The notes: generated by a model from the letters alone, not told the origin. A stretch of 64,000 nucleotides of DNA from an uncultured Clostridium sp. (GCA_947648495.1 CANSOA010000001.1:1-64000), one strand, 5' to 3'; shown: positions 25,577 to 34,688, counted from the stretch's first letter. Numbers and translations are program-made.

Positions 25577-26200
25577 TTGTTTTTGACAAAGAGACAACCA
25601 CAAAATCGGGAAAAATCTTTTGAGGAAATGTCAAATTCGGAAATATTTGAGTTTATTTTAAAAAATCCGAAAAAGCTTCCAAAGGAAAGACTAATGCAGT
25701 ACTTTAAACAAGAATTTGATTTGGCAAATTTATTGGAATTATTTGAAAAAATAGATTTCCAAAGCAAAAAATATTTTATCCAAATAATTCCTAGCAAGAA
25801 GTTAAATTGCCTAATAAAAAGTGCTTGGAAATTTAACAATATTTTGTTTCAGGAAGAGTTTAAGAAATTTTTGTTTGATGTGATAGACAACGACGACCCC
25901 AAAAATCAAGAAGAGATTTTTTCCAAACTAAGAGATTTAATCAGTTGTAACAAAGAAATGATTTCAATTTTGCTTGATGTTTTTTATGGAAAAGAAGAGG
26001 AATTTGTACAGTTTTATCGAGAATGTTCAAAAATTGATAGAATTGAGCTATTAGAGAGAATTTTTTCAGATTTTTCAAATACAATAGGAAGACCAGTATG
26101 GCAATATCAAGCTAGAGTTGCACTAGAAAAAATGAAAAAAGAGAAAGAAATTACATTAACAGAGCAACTCTTTTTAGATGCCGCAAATCAAATGTTATAA
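25577..26200 (+). CDS. Helical protein of unknown family containing an in-frame CGG
   Basis: The TTG start at 25577 has AAGGAGG seven bases upstream and a consensus promoter. The product is 207 residues and mainly alpha-helical (FEFILKNPKKLPKERLMQYF; LLELFEKIDFQSKKYF). No signal peptide or membrane span. Codon 11 is CGG (AAT CGG GAA, 25607). If CGG always caused +1 shifting here, the peptide would end at a TGA near 25647, so either CGG is read as Arg here, or translation starts at ATG 25629, which has only a poor ribosome site. Function is unknown; its leader is shared with the 29105 ORF. Confidence 0.5.
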   Translation: MFLTKRQPQNREKSFEEMSNSEIFEFILKNPKKLPKERLMQYFKQEFDLANLLELFEKIDFQSKKYFIQIIPSKKLNCLIKSAWKFNNILFQEEFKKFLFDVIDNDDPKNQEEIFSKLRDLISCNKEMISILLDVFYGKEEEFVQFYRECSKIDRIELLERIFSDFSNTIGRPVWQYQARVALEKMKKEKEITLTEQLFLDAANQML

Positions 26201-26202
26201 GT

Positions 26203-26250
26203 GTAAAAACCTGTCATTTACAATAAAATGATGGGCTTTTTACATTGTTT
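26203..26250 (+). terminator. Probable terminator
   Basis: GTAAAAACCTGTCATTT and AAATGATGGGCTTTTTAC form an imperfect hairpin (about 26203-26243) ending in a T-rich arm. Confidence 0.5.
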
Positions 26251-26261
26251 GTAAATTTTAC

Positions 26262-26290
26262 TTGCTTTTTTGGAAATAATATAGTAAAAT
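26262..26290 (+). promoter_or_regulatory. Promoter of pnp
   Basis: TTGCTT (26262) and TAAAAT (26285), 17 nt apart. Confidence 0.6.
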
Positions 26291-26300
26291 AAAAGAAATT

Positions 26301-26431
26301 ATTTGTTTGAAATAGTAGCTTGTGCAAACTTTAAGATGCATGAAAAATTTGGGTTTTCATAATAATTATGTTAAAAAGTTTATATCATTTTTAACTACTT
26401 AAATTTTGCAGAGGTTACCTTTCAAATAAAT
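26301..26431 (+). promoter_or_regulatory. Long structured 5' leader of pnp
   Basis: ATTTGTTTGAAA (26301-26312) pairs with TTTCAAATAAAT (26420-26431), closing a 107-nt region just upstream of the pnp ribosome site. pnp mRNAs in other bacteria have leader stems used for RNase III/PNPase autoregulation, so this may be an analogous element (inference). No known riboswitch is recognised. Confidence 0.5.
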
Positions 26432-26461
26432 GATGAAAATTTTTTATTTAGGAGGTAATGT

Positions 26462-28567
26462 ATGGAAACAAAAACGTATAGTATGGATTTGGCAGGAAGA
26501 AAACTAACTTTAGAAACAGGCAAATATTGCGGTTTAGCAAATGGAAGTGTAACAGTTCGCTATGGTGATACAGTTGTATTAGTCAATGTAACCGCATCCA
26601 AAGAACCAAAGGAAGGAATTGATTTTTTCCCACTTTCAGTCGATTATGAAGAACGATTATATGCAGTCGGCAAAATTCCAGGCAGTTTTCAAAAAAGAGA
26701 AGGACGACCTACTGAAAAAGCGATTTTAACATCCAGAGTGATTGACAGACCAATTCGTCCGTTATTCCCAAAAGATTTTAGAAATGATGTGGTAGTTAGC
26801 TGTTTAGTTTTGTCAGTCGACCAAGATTGCTCACCTGAAATATGTGCGATGATTGGTTCATCTGTTGCACTTTCGATTTCTGATATTCCATTTGGCGGAC
26901 CAACTGGTTCAGTAGCCGTTGGCTATGTTAACAATGAAATTATCATCAATCCAACCGAAAAACAAAGAGAAAACAGTAAATTAACCTTAACTGTTGCAGG
27001 AACGATGGACAAAATTGCCATGATTGAAGCAGGTGCAGACGAAATTCCAGACGAAATTATGCTAGAAGCCATAAAAAAGGCACATGTTGAAATTAAAAAA
27101 ATATGTGAATTCATTCTAAAAATGAAACAAGAAATTGGAAAACCAAAATTCGAATATACTCATTTTACAGTTAACGAAGAAATCTACAAAATCATTAGTG
27201 ACGAGTTTGGAGCACGTATGAAAGACGATGTTCAAACACCAGACAAGCCAGAAAGAGATGCCAAAATTGACCAATTCACAAACGACGTAGAAAACTGGTA
27301 TGCTGAAAAATTTGGCGCAGAAAAGCTTGAGGAAGACAAAAAAGCAATTGCAGAAGCTATCTACAAATTAGAGAAAAAAACAGTACGAAAATTAATCTTA
27401 GAAGAGCAAAAAAGAGTTGATGGCAGAGGAATCTATGATATTCGACCTCTTTCATGTGAAGTTGGTGTGCTTCCTAGAACACATGGTAGCGCTGTATTTT
27501 CACGAGGAAGAACGCAAGTGATGTCAATTGTTACTTTGGGAACAGCAAGTGAAGAACAAACACTAGATGGGTTGGATAATGAGGAATCTAAACGTTATAT
27601 TCATCATTATAATTTTCCAGGCTACAGTGTTGGTGAAGCAAAAGCTTCTCGTGGACCAGGTCGTCGTGAAATTGGGCATGGTGCATTAGCCGAAAGAGCA
27701 TTATTGCCAGTCATTCCAAGCAAGGAAGAATTTCCGTATACAATAAGAGTTGTATCAGAAATTTTAAGTTCTAACGGTTCAACTTCACAAGGAAGCATTT
27801 GTGGTTCTACTTTGGCACTTATGGATGCAGGTGTTCCAATCAAAAAGCCAGTTGCTGGAATTTCAACAGGACTGATTACCGATGAAGAAAATCCAGAAAA
27901 TTATGTGGTTATCACTGATATTCAAGGAATTGAAGATTTTTTCGGAGATATGGATTTTAAAGTAGGTGGAACCGAAGATGGAATTACAGCTATTCAAGTC
28001 GACATCAAAGTAGATGGCTTATCGTATGAAGTCATTGAAGAAGCGTTTAGCAGAACCAAAAAAGCGCGCGCTTATATTTTAGATGAAATTATGTTAAAAC
28101 AAATTGAAAAGCCACGTGAGAGCATTTCTGAATATGCACCAAGAATTATCCATATGGTGATTAACCCTGAAAAAATCCGTGATGTCATTGGTACTGGTGG
28201 AAAAGTGATTAATAAAATCATTGAAGAAACAGGCGTTAAAATTGATATTGAAGAAGATGGACGAGTTTTTATTTATTCACAATCAAATGAAGAAGCAGAA
28301 GCGGCCCAAATTATGATAGAAGAGATTACCAGAGAGATTGAAAAAGATGGAATTTATACTGGAAAAGTTGTTAGAATTACCACATTTGGAGCATTTATTG
28401 ATTTAGGAGCAGGAAAAGAAGGTTTACTTCACATCTCCAAAATTTCAAAAGAGAGAATAAATAAAGTTGAAGATGTGCTAAAAGTTGGGGAAGAAATAAC
28501 CGTAAAAGTCATTGGAATTGATGAGCAAGGAAGAATTAATTTAAGTAAAAAAGATTTATATGAATAA
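26462..28567 (+). CDS. pnp: Polynucleotide phosphorylase
   Basis: The 701-residue protein has two RNase PH-like domains (GRKLTLETG, YSVGEAKASRGPGRREIGHGA, ALMDAGVPIKKPVAGI), a KH domain (IRDVIGTGGKVINKIIEE, residues about 570-620) and an S1 domain (GIYTGKVVRITTFGAFIDL) at the C-terminus. This is the full architecture of PNPase, which degrades RNA phosphorolytically from the 3' end. ATG 26462 follows TTAGGAGG. All CGG triplets in the gene are out of phase. rpsO follows with its own promoter, a reversed order from the classic rpsO-pnp pair. Confidence 0.98.
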   Translation: METKTYSMDLAGRKLTLETGKYCGLANGSVTVRYGDTVVLVNVTASKEPKEGIDFFPLSVDYEERLYAVGKIPGSFQKREGRPTEKAILTSRVIDRPIRPLFPKDFRNDVVVSCLVLSVDQDCSPEICAMIGSSVALSISDIPFGGPTGSVAVGYVNNEIIINPTEKQRENSKLTLTVAGTMDKIAMIEAGADEIPDEIMLEAIKKAHVEIKKICEFILKMKQEIGKPKFEYTHFTVNEEIYKIISDEFGARMKDDVQTPDKPERDAKIDQFTNDVENWYAEKFGAEKLEEDKKAIAEAIYKLEKKTVRKLILEEQKRVDGRGIYDIRPLSCEVGVLPRTHGSAVFSRGRTQVMSIVTLGTASEEQTLDGLDNEESKRYIHHYNFPGYSVGEAKASRGPGRREIGHGALAERALLPVIPSKEEFPYTIRVVSEILSSNGSTSQGSICGSTLALMDAGVPIKKPVAGISTGLITDEENPENYVVITDIQGIEDFFGDMDFKVGGTEDGITAIQVDIKVDGLSYEVIEEAFSRTKKARAYILDEIMLKQIEKPRESISEYAPRIIHMVINPEKIRDVIGTGGKVINKIIEETGVKIDIEEDGRVFIYSQSNEEAEAAQIMIEEITREIEKDGIYTGKVVRITTFGAFIDLGAGKEGLLHISKISKERINKVEDVLKVGEEITVKVIGIDEQGRINLSKKDLYE

Positions 28568-28582
28568 AATTTTATAAAACAC

Positions 28583-28611
28583 TTGATTTTTTACGAAAAC
28601 TATAGTAAAAT
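28583..28611 (+). promoter_or_regulatory. Promoter of rpsO
   Basis: TTGATT (28583) and TAAAAT (28606), 17 nt apart. Confidence 0.65.
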
Positions 28612-28619
28612 AATAAAAA

Positions 28620-28675
28620 TACCACTTACTTAGATTAAGGGAAAAACCTACCTTAAACTCAGTTTGTGGCAAATA
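28620..28675 (+). promoter_or_regulatory. Probable S15 autoregulatory leader hairpin
   Basis: CCACTTACTTAGATTAAGG and CCTTAAACTCAGTTTGTGG (about 28622-28672) form a long imperfect stem, 15 of 19 positions paired, just upstream of rpsO. S15 leaders commonly bind S15 protein for feedback. The loop is GAAAAACCTA-like. Inferred from position and structure. Confidence 0.55.
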
Positions 28676-28697
28676 TAAAAATAGGAGGATTTAAGAT

Positions 28698-28967
28698 ATG
28701 ACCAAAGAAAGAAAACAAGAAATTATCAACACATATAAAAGAGAGGAAAATGATACTGGTTCACCAGAAGTTCAAATAGCTCTTTTAACAGAAAGAATTA
28801 CAGAATTAACAGAACATTTGAAAATTCACCAAAAAGATAATCACTCAAGAAGAGGATTACTAAAAATGGTTGGTAAAAGAAGAAGTTTATTAAAATATTT
28901 AGCGAAAAAAGACGTTAATCGCTATCGTGAAATATCAGAAAAATTATCTTTAAGAAAAACAGTATAA
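28698..28967 (+). CDS. rpsO: 30S ribosomal protein S15
   Basis: The 89-residue protein has the S15 signatures [37 protein letters not shown] and [11 protein letters not shown]. It binds 16S rRNA helices early in 30S assembly. ATG 28698 follows ATAGGAGGATTTAAG. A strong terminator follows. Confidence 0.98.
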   Translation: MTKERKQEIINTYKREENDTGSPEVQIALLTERITELTEHLKIHQKDNHSRRGLLKMVGKRRSLLKYLAKKDVNRYREISEKLSLRKTV

Positions 28968-28973
28968 GATTTG

Positions 28974-29007
28974 AAAAGCCCGTTACTTGTAAAAGTAAGG
29001 GGTTTTT
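28974..29007 (+). terminator. Terminator after rpsO
   Basis: AAGCCCGTTACTT (28976-28988) pairs with AAGTAAGGGGTTT (28993-29005), and the T-run follows. Confidence 0.9.
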
Positions 29008-29029
29008 GTGTGTTATTGTAGTGTTACAA

Positions 29030-29058
29030 TTGACATTTTATGTAAAATATGATATAAT
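29030..29058 (+). promoter_or_regulatory. Consensus promoter of the 29105 ORF
   Basis: TTGACA (29030) and TATAAT (29053), 17 nt apart, exact consensus. Confidence 0.85.
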
Positions 29059-29104
29059 ATTCCTACAAACTTGTATAACACAAGAATTAGAAGGAGGAAA
29101 AAAT

Positions 29105-30160
29105 ATGGGAAAAAAAACTACGTTATTGCGGAAACGGTTAAATGAGGAGCTAAAGAAACAGGAGATTTTTTTTCGAAAATCAGAAGAAAAATGTAGGAAA
29201 TTGAGGCGAGATTCATATGCTTCGAGTGAAATAATTTGGAATAATATTCCCACAGATAAATATGAAGAGATAATTCTTTACTTTGTAAGTATAGGGAGTT
29301 TCAAAGAATTACAATATTTTTTGAATGATTTTCAGAGAACAGAAATTTGGGAACATGTATCCGATGGGGCTTTGAGTAGAATTCTCGAAGTAGAATACCC
29401 AAATCATAGCAAAATTTTTTTGGATATGTCTGTTGAAAGAGTAAAGTCCTATATTGCTGGAGAATATGCTTCACTTAAATTTATCTTATCAATACCTAGT
29501 TTTGAAGATAGAGTGAATTTTGTAACACTCTTTTCTGGAAAAGCATTGGAAAATGGAATTGCACGGGAATTGAAGTTGTTCGCTGAGTTTCTTGAGTTGC
29601 TTTGTGTGAAGGGCGACATTGAGGATGCGGAAGAAATTTTTCAGAATATTGCTGAAATATCGCCAGCGATGATTGCCAAATTGTTAGAAAATTGCAATAA
29701 GGATGTGGTATGTAAGATTGTAGAGAAAATGGCACCAGATAAGATTTATCCTGTTTGTTGTGAAATAAAGGCAGAAAAGTTGTTTTGTGTACTGGAAAAG
29801 TGCGATTATGCAATTATGTCTGAAAAATTTCCAATTAGCTTACTTTCAGCAAAAGAACGACAGAGTGTCTTTTCATTTTTGAAAGAGAAAATGAACGTTG
29901 CTTTGTTTGATAAGGAAACAATAGTTTTATATTTATATCCAGTGGTAGAAAGAGAAGGTAAAGCGTATATTTTACAGATGGTTTTAAAAAAAGAAGATAG
30001 GGTGTTCCTATATCAGACTTTGGCGGAAGATAAGAAGGCAGAGATGCTCAAAATCATGTTAGAGATAAAAATGGAAGAAGAGGTTCTTTATGTTTTATCC
30101 GAAAAGGAGGGGGACCTAGATGCTTTAGAATTGATTATCTTTAATGAATTAAGTTGTTAG
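29105..30160 (+). CDS. Helical-repeat-like protein of unknown family with three in-frame CGG codons
   Basis: The 351-residue ORF starts at ATG 29105 (GAAGGAGG upstream; consensus promoter). The sequence is helical, with HEAT-like pairs (FKELQYFLNDFQRTEIWEHV; ILQMVLKKEDRVFLYQTLAED). No signal peptide or membrane span. CGG occurs in frame at 29129, 29135 and 29564 (LLRKRLNEE; GIARELK). The gene also looks richer in G than its neighbours, which hints at transfer. Reading the first CGG as +1 would give an 11-residue peptide ending at TAA 29138. It is therefore either a counterexample to CGG recoding, or not expressed in the full-length form. Function is unknown. Confidence 0.55.
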   Translation: MGKKTTLLRKRLNEELKKQEIFFRKSEEKCRKLRRDSYASSEIIWNNIPTDKYEEIILYFVSIGSFKELQYFLNDFQRTEIWEHVSDGALSRILEVEYPNHSKIFLDMSVERVKSYIAGEYASLKFILSIPSFEDRVNFVTLFSGKALENGIARELKLFAEFLELLCVKGDIEDAEEIFQNIAEISPAMIAKLLENCNKDVVCKIVEKMAPDKIYPVCCEIKAEKLFCVLEKCDYAIMSEKFPISLLSAKERQSVFSFLKEKMNVALFDKETIVLYLYPVVEREGKAYILQMVLKKEDRVFLYQTLAEDKKAEMLKIMLEIKMEEEVLYVLSEKEGDLDALELIIFNELSC

Positions 30161-30172
30161 AACCATATTTTG

Positions 30173-30216
30173 AACCATATGTATCGTATAGAGTAAACGG
30201 TACATATGGTTTTATT
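30173..30216 (+). terminator. Terminator after the 29105 ORF
   Basis: AACCATATGTA (30173-30183) pairs with TACATATGGTT (30201-30211), then TTATT. Confidence 0.8.
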
Positions 30217-30284
30217 CTATTGAATAGCAAATTTCTTGCATAAAAATTCCACAAATTGCCACAATATTTACGAGGTGATTTTAA

Positions 30285-31215
30285 ATGGATTTTAGAACCG
30301 ATATGGCAGTCGAAAGACGCGATTTGTATCGAAAAGCAAATAACATTGAAAATGAGATTGATGGCATTGAGTGCAATGAGGAAGAAATCGAGGATATAAA
30401 AATTACGAGAGTAGCGATTACCAATGCACAAGGCGAGGAGGCCTTAAAAAAGCCAATGGGAAATTATATTACCATTGATGTTAAAAAAATTAACAATATT
30501 GCGGTTGAAAAAGAAGACAAAATTGTGGAAGTCATCAGCAAAGAATTAGCCAATATAGTGGATAAACACATCAAAAAAGACGAAGAAATTATGATTGTTG
30601 GGTTAGGTAATCTACATTCTACGCCAGATAGTCTGGGTTCCCGTGTAGTAAACGAGGTTGAAATTACAAGACACATTAAAATTTATCTCCCACAATATAT
30701 TGACGAAAATACGAGAAGTATTTCTGCGATTTCGCCGGGTGTTCTAGGAACAACAGGAATTGAAAGTGCCGAAATTATTCGAGGAATTATCGACAAAATT
30801 AAGCCAAAAATGATTCTTGCTATTGACAGTTTATGTTCAAAAAATGTCAGCCGAATTAATAAATCTATCCAAATTTCCGATACAGGTATTGTGCCAGGTG
30901 GGGGTGTTGGAAATGCAAGAGATGAATTATCGGAGAAGAGTTTAGGAATTCCTGTTATTGCAATTCGGAGTACCAACAGTTGTAGAAATGGCTTCTATTA
31001 CGAACGACTGTTTAGATTTGTTCATTGAAGATTTACAAAAAAAAGCAGAATCCAATGATGTATTGAACAAACTAAAAGATGAGGATAATTATGAAAAAAT
31101 CAAACAAGCTTTAATTCCAAACGATTATAATTTTATTGTTACTCCGAAAGAAATTGATGAACTTATTGAATCTATGAAAGATATTATTTCAAGAGGAATT
31201 AATGAAGCGTTGTAA
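30285..31215 (+). CDS. gpr: Germination protease GPR, read through a CGG +1 shift
   Basis: GPR degrades small acid-soluble spore proteins during germination. The N-terminus FRTDMAVERRD fits the family's propeptide cleavage region, and the body has GLGNLHSTPDSLGSRVV, SAISPGVLGTTGIESAEI, DSLCSKN and DTGIVPGGGVGN. The zero frame ends at 31028. Skipping the C of CGG at 30966 gives IPVIAIGVPTVVEMASI, the strongly conserved GPR motif, and continues to 31215 (309 residues, the usual size). Ribosome site GAGGTGATTTTAA. Its presence marks an endospore former. Confidence 0.92.
30966..30968 (+). other. CGG +1 recoding site 4 (ATT CGG A)
   Basis: Skipping C gives AIGVPTVV, the conserved GPR active-region motif. 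Confidence 0.85.
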
Positions 31216-31220
31216 GCCTA

Positions 31221-31270
31221 AGATTACTAGGAATTTTAAAGAAAATTTCTAGTAATCTAACACCGTTTTT
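31221..31270 (+). terminator. Terminator after gpr
   Basis: AGATTACTAG-G-AATTTT (from 31221) pairs with AAAATT-T-CTAGTAATCT (to about 31258); CACCGTTTTTT follows. Confidence 0.8.
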
Positions 31271-31318
31271 TGTCCCTATGAATATGATATTATATATTTT
31301 AAATAAAGGAGAATTTAC

Positions 31319-31810
31319 GTGAAATCTGTTTGCATAAAAACCAATAATCAAGACATCATAGACTATTTAATCCAAACGTTTGAAAAATTGCCAATTCATT
31401 TTTGTATTTCAAATAGTAAGTTCAAAATGTATGACAATGTTATCATTCACGATATGGAAAGAAATGAAAAGGAATTTTATGAAGTAGTTGCTATTGTTAT
31501 CAAAAGCGCAATTGAGAAGTTTTATGAAAAACAAATAATCCGAAAATGCATCAAACAAAATTACTTTTATTTAAATGAAGAAGAACAAGATTATGTCTTC
31601 AAAATCAGCAATCAAATTATGAATTTGCCAGATCATAAAATTGGTTACAAAAATAAACTCCTCAAAAATTTAGTCAAACGCTATATTATTGAAAATAAAT
31701 CAATTATGCTAGATGGTTTTATGAATTTTAGAGTCAAAGAATATAAGGATTTACTAGATAATATTGTGGAAGTCTCTGTCGTAAGTTTTCTGGAATTGAC
31801 ATCTTTTTAA
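31319..31810 (+). CDS. YtxC-like putative sporulation protein
   Basis: The 163-residue product has SIMLDGFMNFRVKEYKDLLDN, a characteristic YtxC block, preceded by helices (EEQDYVFKISNQIMNLPD). The real YtxC family is longer (about 280 residues). This protein stops soon after that block, so the C-terminus may be truncated; no CGG or other easy repair is visible at the end. The GTG start at 31319-31321 follows AAAGGAGAATTTAC. Role in sporulation is inferred from the family. Confidence 0.6.
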   Translation: MKSVCIKTNNQDIIDYLIQTFEKLPIHFCISNSKFKMYDNVIIHDMERNEKEFYEVVAIVIKSAIEKFYEKQIIRKCIKQNYFYLNEEEQDYVFKISNQIMNLPDHKIGYKNKLLKNLVKRYIIENKSIMLDGFMNFRVKEYKDLLDNIVEVSVVSFLELTSF

Positions 31811-31817
31811 AATACTT

Positions 31818-31846
31818 TTGCGAAAAACAAAATGATATGTTACAAT
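31818..31846 (+). promoter_or_regulatory. Promoter of the TraX-like gene
   Basis: TTGCGA (31818) and TACAAT (31841), 17 nt apart. Confidence 0.55.
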
Positions 31847-31869
31847 AAAAAAGTTAGGAGTATTTTAAG

Positions 31870-32538
31870 ATGTCAATTTTTGTTTTAAAAATCATTGCCT
31901 GTATTACCATGATTTTAGACCATGTCAAATATGCTATTCCAGAGACGAGAGGTTTTGCAACAGAATATTTGGGGAGAATATCGTATCCCTTATTTGCGTT
32001 TTTGTTAACAGAGGGATTTTGTCATACCAGCGATTTGAAAAAATATTATCAAAGATTAATGGTATTTGCATTTGTCTCACAAATTCCATTTATGCTGTTT
32101 CGAGGTTTAGTAGGTGAATGGAGAATGCTGAATATTTTATTTACATTATTATTAGGCTTAATCGCAATTACGATAGAGGACAAGTTGGAAAAAAGGTACT
32201 ATATAACTGTGCCAGTTGAATTATTATTAATTTTTTTAGGAGAATTGGTAAATGTTGATTATGGTTGGTATGGCGTGGCTTGTGTCATTGTATTTTATTG
32301 GTTTAGAAAAAAACGTTTTTTAAGAATTGGTGCATTTGCTCTGTTAAATTTGATGTATTATGCCAATCGATTGTTTCCAGTAAGCACAGCCAAAAACATA
32401 ATTTCCTATGTGTTTGCGACACTTCCTGCTATTTTAATATGGTTTTATAATGGTAAATTGGGGCATAAAACAAAGTATTTGTATTATGTATTTTATCCAG
32501 TACATATGCTTATTTTGTATGGAATAAGCTTAATTTAG
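31870..32538 (+). CDS. TraX family membrane protein
   Basis: The 222-residue polytopic protein has about seven spans and the TraX signatures IACITMILDHVKYAI, RISYPLFAFLLTEGF and VFYPVHMLILYGI. TraX acetylates pilin in F plasmids; chromosomal homologues in Firmicutes are of unknown acyltransferase function. The ATG follows GTTAGGAGTATTTTAAG. The stop overlaps the stop of the convergent gene by 4 bp. Confidence 0.85.
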   Translation: MSIFVLKIIACITMILDHVKYAIPETRGFATEYLGRISYPLFAFLLTEGFCHTSDLKKYYQRLMVFAFVSQIPFMLFRGLVGEWRMLNILFTLLLGLIAITIEDKLEKRYYITVPVELLLIFLGELVNVDYGWYGVACVIVFYWFRKKRFLRIGAFALLNLMYYANRLFPVSTAKNIISYVFATLPAILIWFYNGKLGHKTKYLYYVFYPVHMLILYGISLI

Positions 32539-33236
32539 AATTTTAGATGAACAACTTGATTCGATATTTTTTCGTAGTCAAAAATATATTTTTCCATGAT
32601 TTCATAGAAACTTTTGGTATGATTTTTGTATTTTAAATGACAAAATTCGTGCATAACAATAAAACGAACAATTTCTCGAGAATACTGCATAATTGCTGGA
32701 TTGATGGTAATAATTTGGTTGGAACATTGCGCTAAACAGTCGCCTAGTAAAGGTTTAATTTTAACATCTTCTGGCGCGAAGCCAAGTAAATGTCTGACAT
32801 CTTCAAAAATTGCTTCAATTTCTTCATTTGCAATGGATTGATACATTTTCGAAAGGGTTGCTTGAATGATTTTTGTTTTGTCCAAATCAATGTATTTGGC
32901 TGGCAGAATGATTTCAATGTATTTTTTAAGCAAATTTAAAGTTGGATTTTTTGTGTTCTCATATTTTACAAGAACATCATATTGTTTACCAAAAATAAAA
33001 ACAGGCTCGGTATTTATTTTTTGTCTGCGAATATTTTCTGCTTCGATATATTCCGACAAATGTTTCAAAATCCAATTTTTCTTTTCTTCGACAACGGTTT
33101 GAATTTGCTTTGTCGTATAGTAAGCAGGGGCTTTTACAATGACTTCGCCATTATGAATGGAGATATATAAGCTACTATTAGAAGTTTTGTCAACTGTATA
33201 TGCAATGACATCATCTTTATTCTTTAAAAAGCTCAT
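32535..33236 (-). CDS. YgjP-like zinc metallopeptidase/hydrolase
   Basis: The 233-residue protein has the YgjP/DUF45 organisation, with the zinc site HEFCHLKYKNHTKSFYEIME (HExxH) near the C-terminus. DUF45 members are metal-dependent hydrolases, related to SprT/M48-like proteins; biological substrate unknown. The ATG at 33236 follows GAAAGGAGATAAAAA on the minus strand. Convergent with the TraX gene. Confidence 0.88.
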   Translation of the reverse strand: MSFLKNKDDVIAYTVDKTSNSSLYISIHNGEVIVKAPAYYTTKQIQTVVEEKKNWILKHLSEYIEAENIRRQKINTEPVFIFGKQYDVLVKYENTKNPTLNLLKKYIEIILPAKYIDLDKTKIIQATLSKMYQSIANEEIEAIFEDVRHLLGFAPEDVKIKPLLGDCLAQCSNQIITINPAIMQYSREIVRFIVMHEFCHLKYKNHTKSFYEIMEKYIFDYEKISNQVVHLKF

Positions 33237-33410
33237 TTTTTATCTCCTTTCATTATAAAACTTTTGTTTGTATTATTTTATTAAAAAGAAAAAAGTTTGT
33301 CAAGAGGATTTGGAAAAAATGTTCGGAAAAATTTTTATGTTTGGTTTTTGGGGTTTGGATTTTTTTGGTTTTGTTTTTTGGCTTTTTAGGGAGGAATTTT
33401 TGGGGTTTTG

Positions 33411-33874
33411 GGGGACGGGGACAGTCTTAATGGGTAAGAAAAAAGAAGAAAAAAGAAATTGAAGAGTGTCCCCGTCCCAGAATATATAAAAATAAAGAAT
33501 AAATATAAAAAAAGAAAAAAATGGGGACGGGGACAGTCTTAATAGGTAAGAAAAGAGGAGAAAAAGTGAGGAAAAAAGAGAAAAAAGAAATTGAAGAGTG
33601 TCCCCGTCCCAGAATATATAAAAATAAAGAATAAATATAAAAAAAGAAAAAAATGGGGACGGGGACAGTTTTAATAGGTAAGAAAAGAGGAGAAAAAGTG
33701 AGAAAAAGTGAGAAAAAAGAAATTGAAGAGTGTCCCCGTCCCGGAATATATAAAAATAAAGAATAAATATAAAAAAGAAAAAAATGGGGACAGGGACAGT
33801 CTTAATAGATAAGAAAAAAAGAGAAAAAGTGAGGAAAAGAGAGAAAAAAGAATTTCAAGAGTGTCCCCGTCCCC
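33411..33874. repeat. Four tandem palindromic GGGGACGGGGACA units
   Basis: The unit starts with GGGGACGGGGACAG, has an A/G-rich centre, and ends with GTGTCCCCGTCCC. Units cover 33411-33478, 33523-33610, 33655-33742 and 33786-33874, separated by nearly identical AT-rich spacers; period about 112-132 bp. Each unit can form a 12-bp stem. The pattern resembles REP-like palindromes, but no transposase is present. The whole 33237-34040 gap has no credible gene. Confidence 0.85.
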
Positions 33875-34040
33875 ATTAAATTAAACAGAAAAAAGCTAAA
33901 AAGCCAAAATGCTAAATCGCTAAATCGCTTCAAAGACATCTTAAAACGATTTCAAAAAAATCATTGAAAAATAATATCAACTTATGTTATAATAAAATTT
34001 AACAATTACGAACGTAAAAAATCAAAAACGAGGAGGAAAT

Positions 34041-34571
34041 ATGGAAAAAAATATCTTAGAAAATGTCAAAGTTTTATACGAAGAAGAAGTCCTACAAAAA
34101 AGAATAGCCCAGCTTGCCAAGCAAATTGATGCAGATTATAAGGGAAAAACTGTAACAGTCATTTCTGTTTTAAAAGGAGCGGTCTTTTTCACAGTTGATT
34201 TAGTCACCAAAATGAAAACACCAATTGAATTAGAAGTTATGCAAGTTTCAAGTTATGAAGGAACCGAATCCATGCAAAAAATCAACATCAAAAAAGATTT
34301 AGATCAAAGTATTGCAGGAAAAGACGTTTTAATTGTAGAAGACATTATTGATACAGGATACACATTAAAATATTTAAAAGAATATTTAATGATGCAAAAG
34401 CCAAACTCGTTAAAATTAGCAGTTTTAGCAGATAAAAAAGAAAGACGTAAAGTTGACGTCAAAATCGATTATAAAGGATTTGTCATTCCGAATAAATTTG
34501 TCATTGGTTATGGATTTGATTATAACGAAATCGGTCGAAATTTGCCTTATGTAGGATATATTGAATCATAG
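34041..34571 (+). CDS. hpt: Hypoxanthine phosphoribosyltransferase
   Basis: The 176-residue protein has the PRPP motif VLIVEDIIDTGYTL (residues about 95-108), VISVLKGAVFF and the C-terminal FVIGYGFDYNE. It salvages hypoxanthine and guanine with PRPP to make nucleotides. The ATG at 34041 follows GAGGAGGAAAT. A promoter with TTGAAA (33964) and TATAAT (33988), 18 nt apart, lies upstream. Confidence 0.96.
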   Translation: MEKNILENVKVLYEEEVLQKRIAQLAKQIDADYKGKTVTVISVLKGAVFFTVDLVTKMKTPIELEVMQVSSYEGTESMQKINIKKDLDQSIAGKDVLIVEDIIDTGYTLKYLKEYLMMQKPNSLKLAVLADKKERRKVDVKIDYKGFVIPNKFVIGYGFDYNEIGRNLPYVGYIES

Positions 34572-34688
34572 AAAAAATAAAAAACAGAGAAAAGCACGCA
34601 TATTTTAATGAAATAAAAAGATTTGGCAAAGATTAAAAACTTATGAAAACGTATCAAAAACGAATAGAAAATAAGGAAAGGAACCCCC

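Noticed and set aside
25629..25700. Restarting the 25577 protein at ATG 25629 to avoid its CGG
   Set aside because: The possible GAGG lies only about two bases from the ATG, so the TTG start with AAGGAGG remains better.
33268..33462. Plus-strand 64-codon ORF
   Set aside because: Low-complexity Phe/Trp/Lys run entering the palindromic repeats, without a ribosome site.
33411..33874. CRISPR array
   Set aside because: Units are palindromic with near-identical spacers and variable period, and there are no cas genes.
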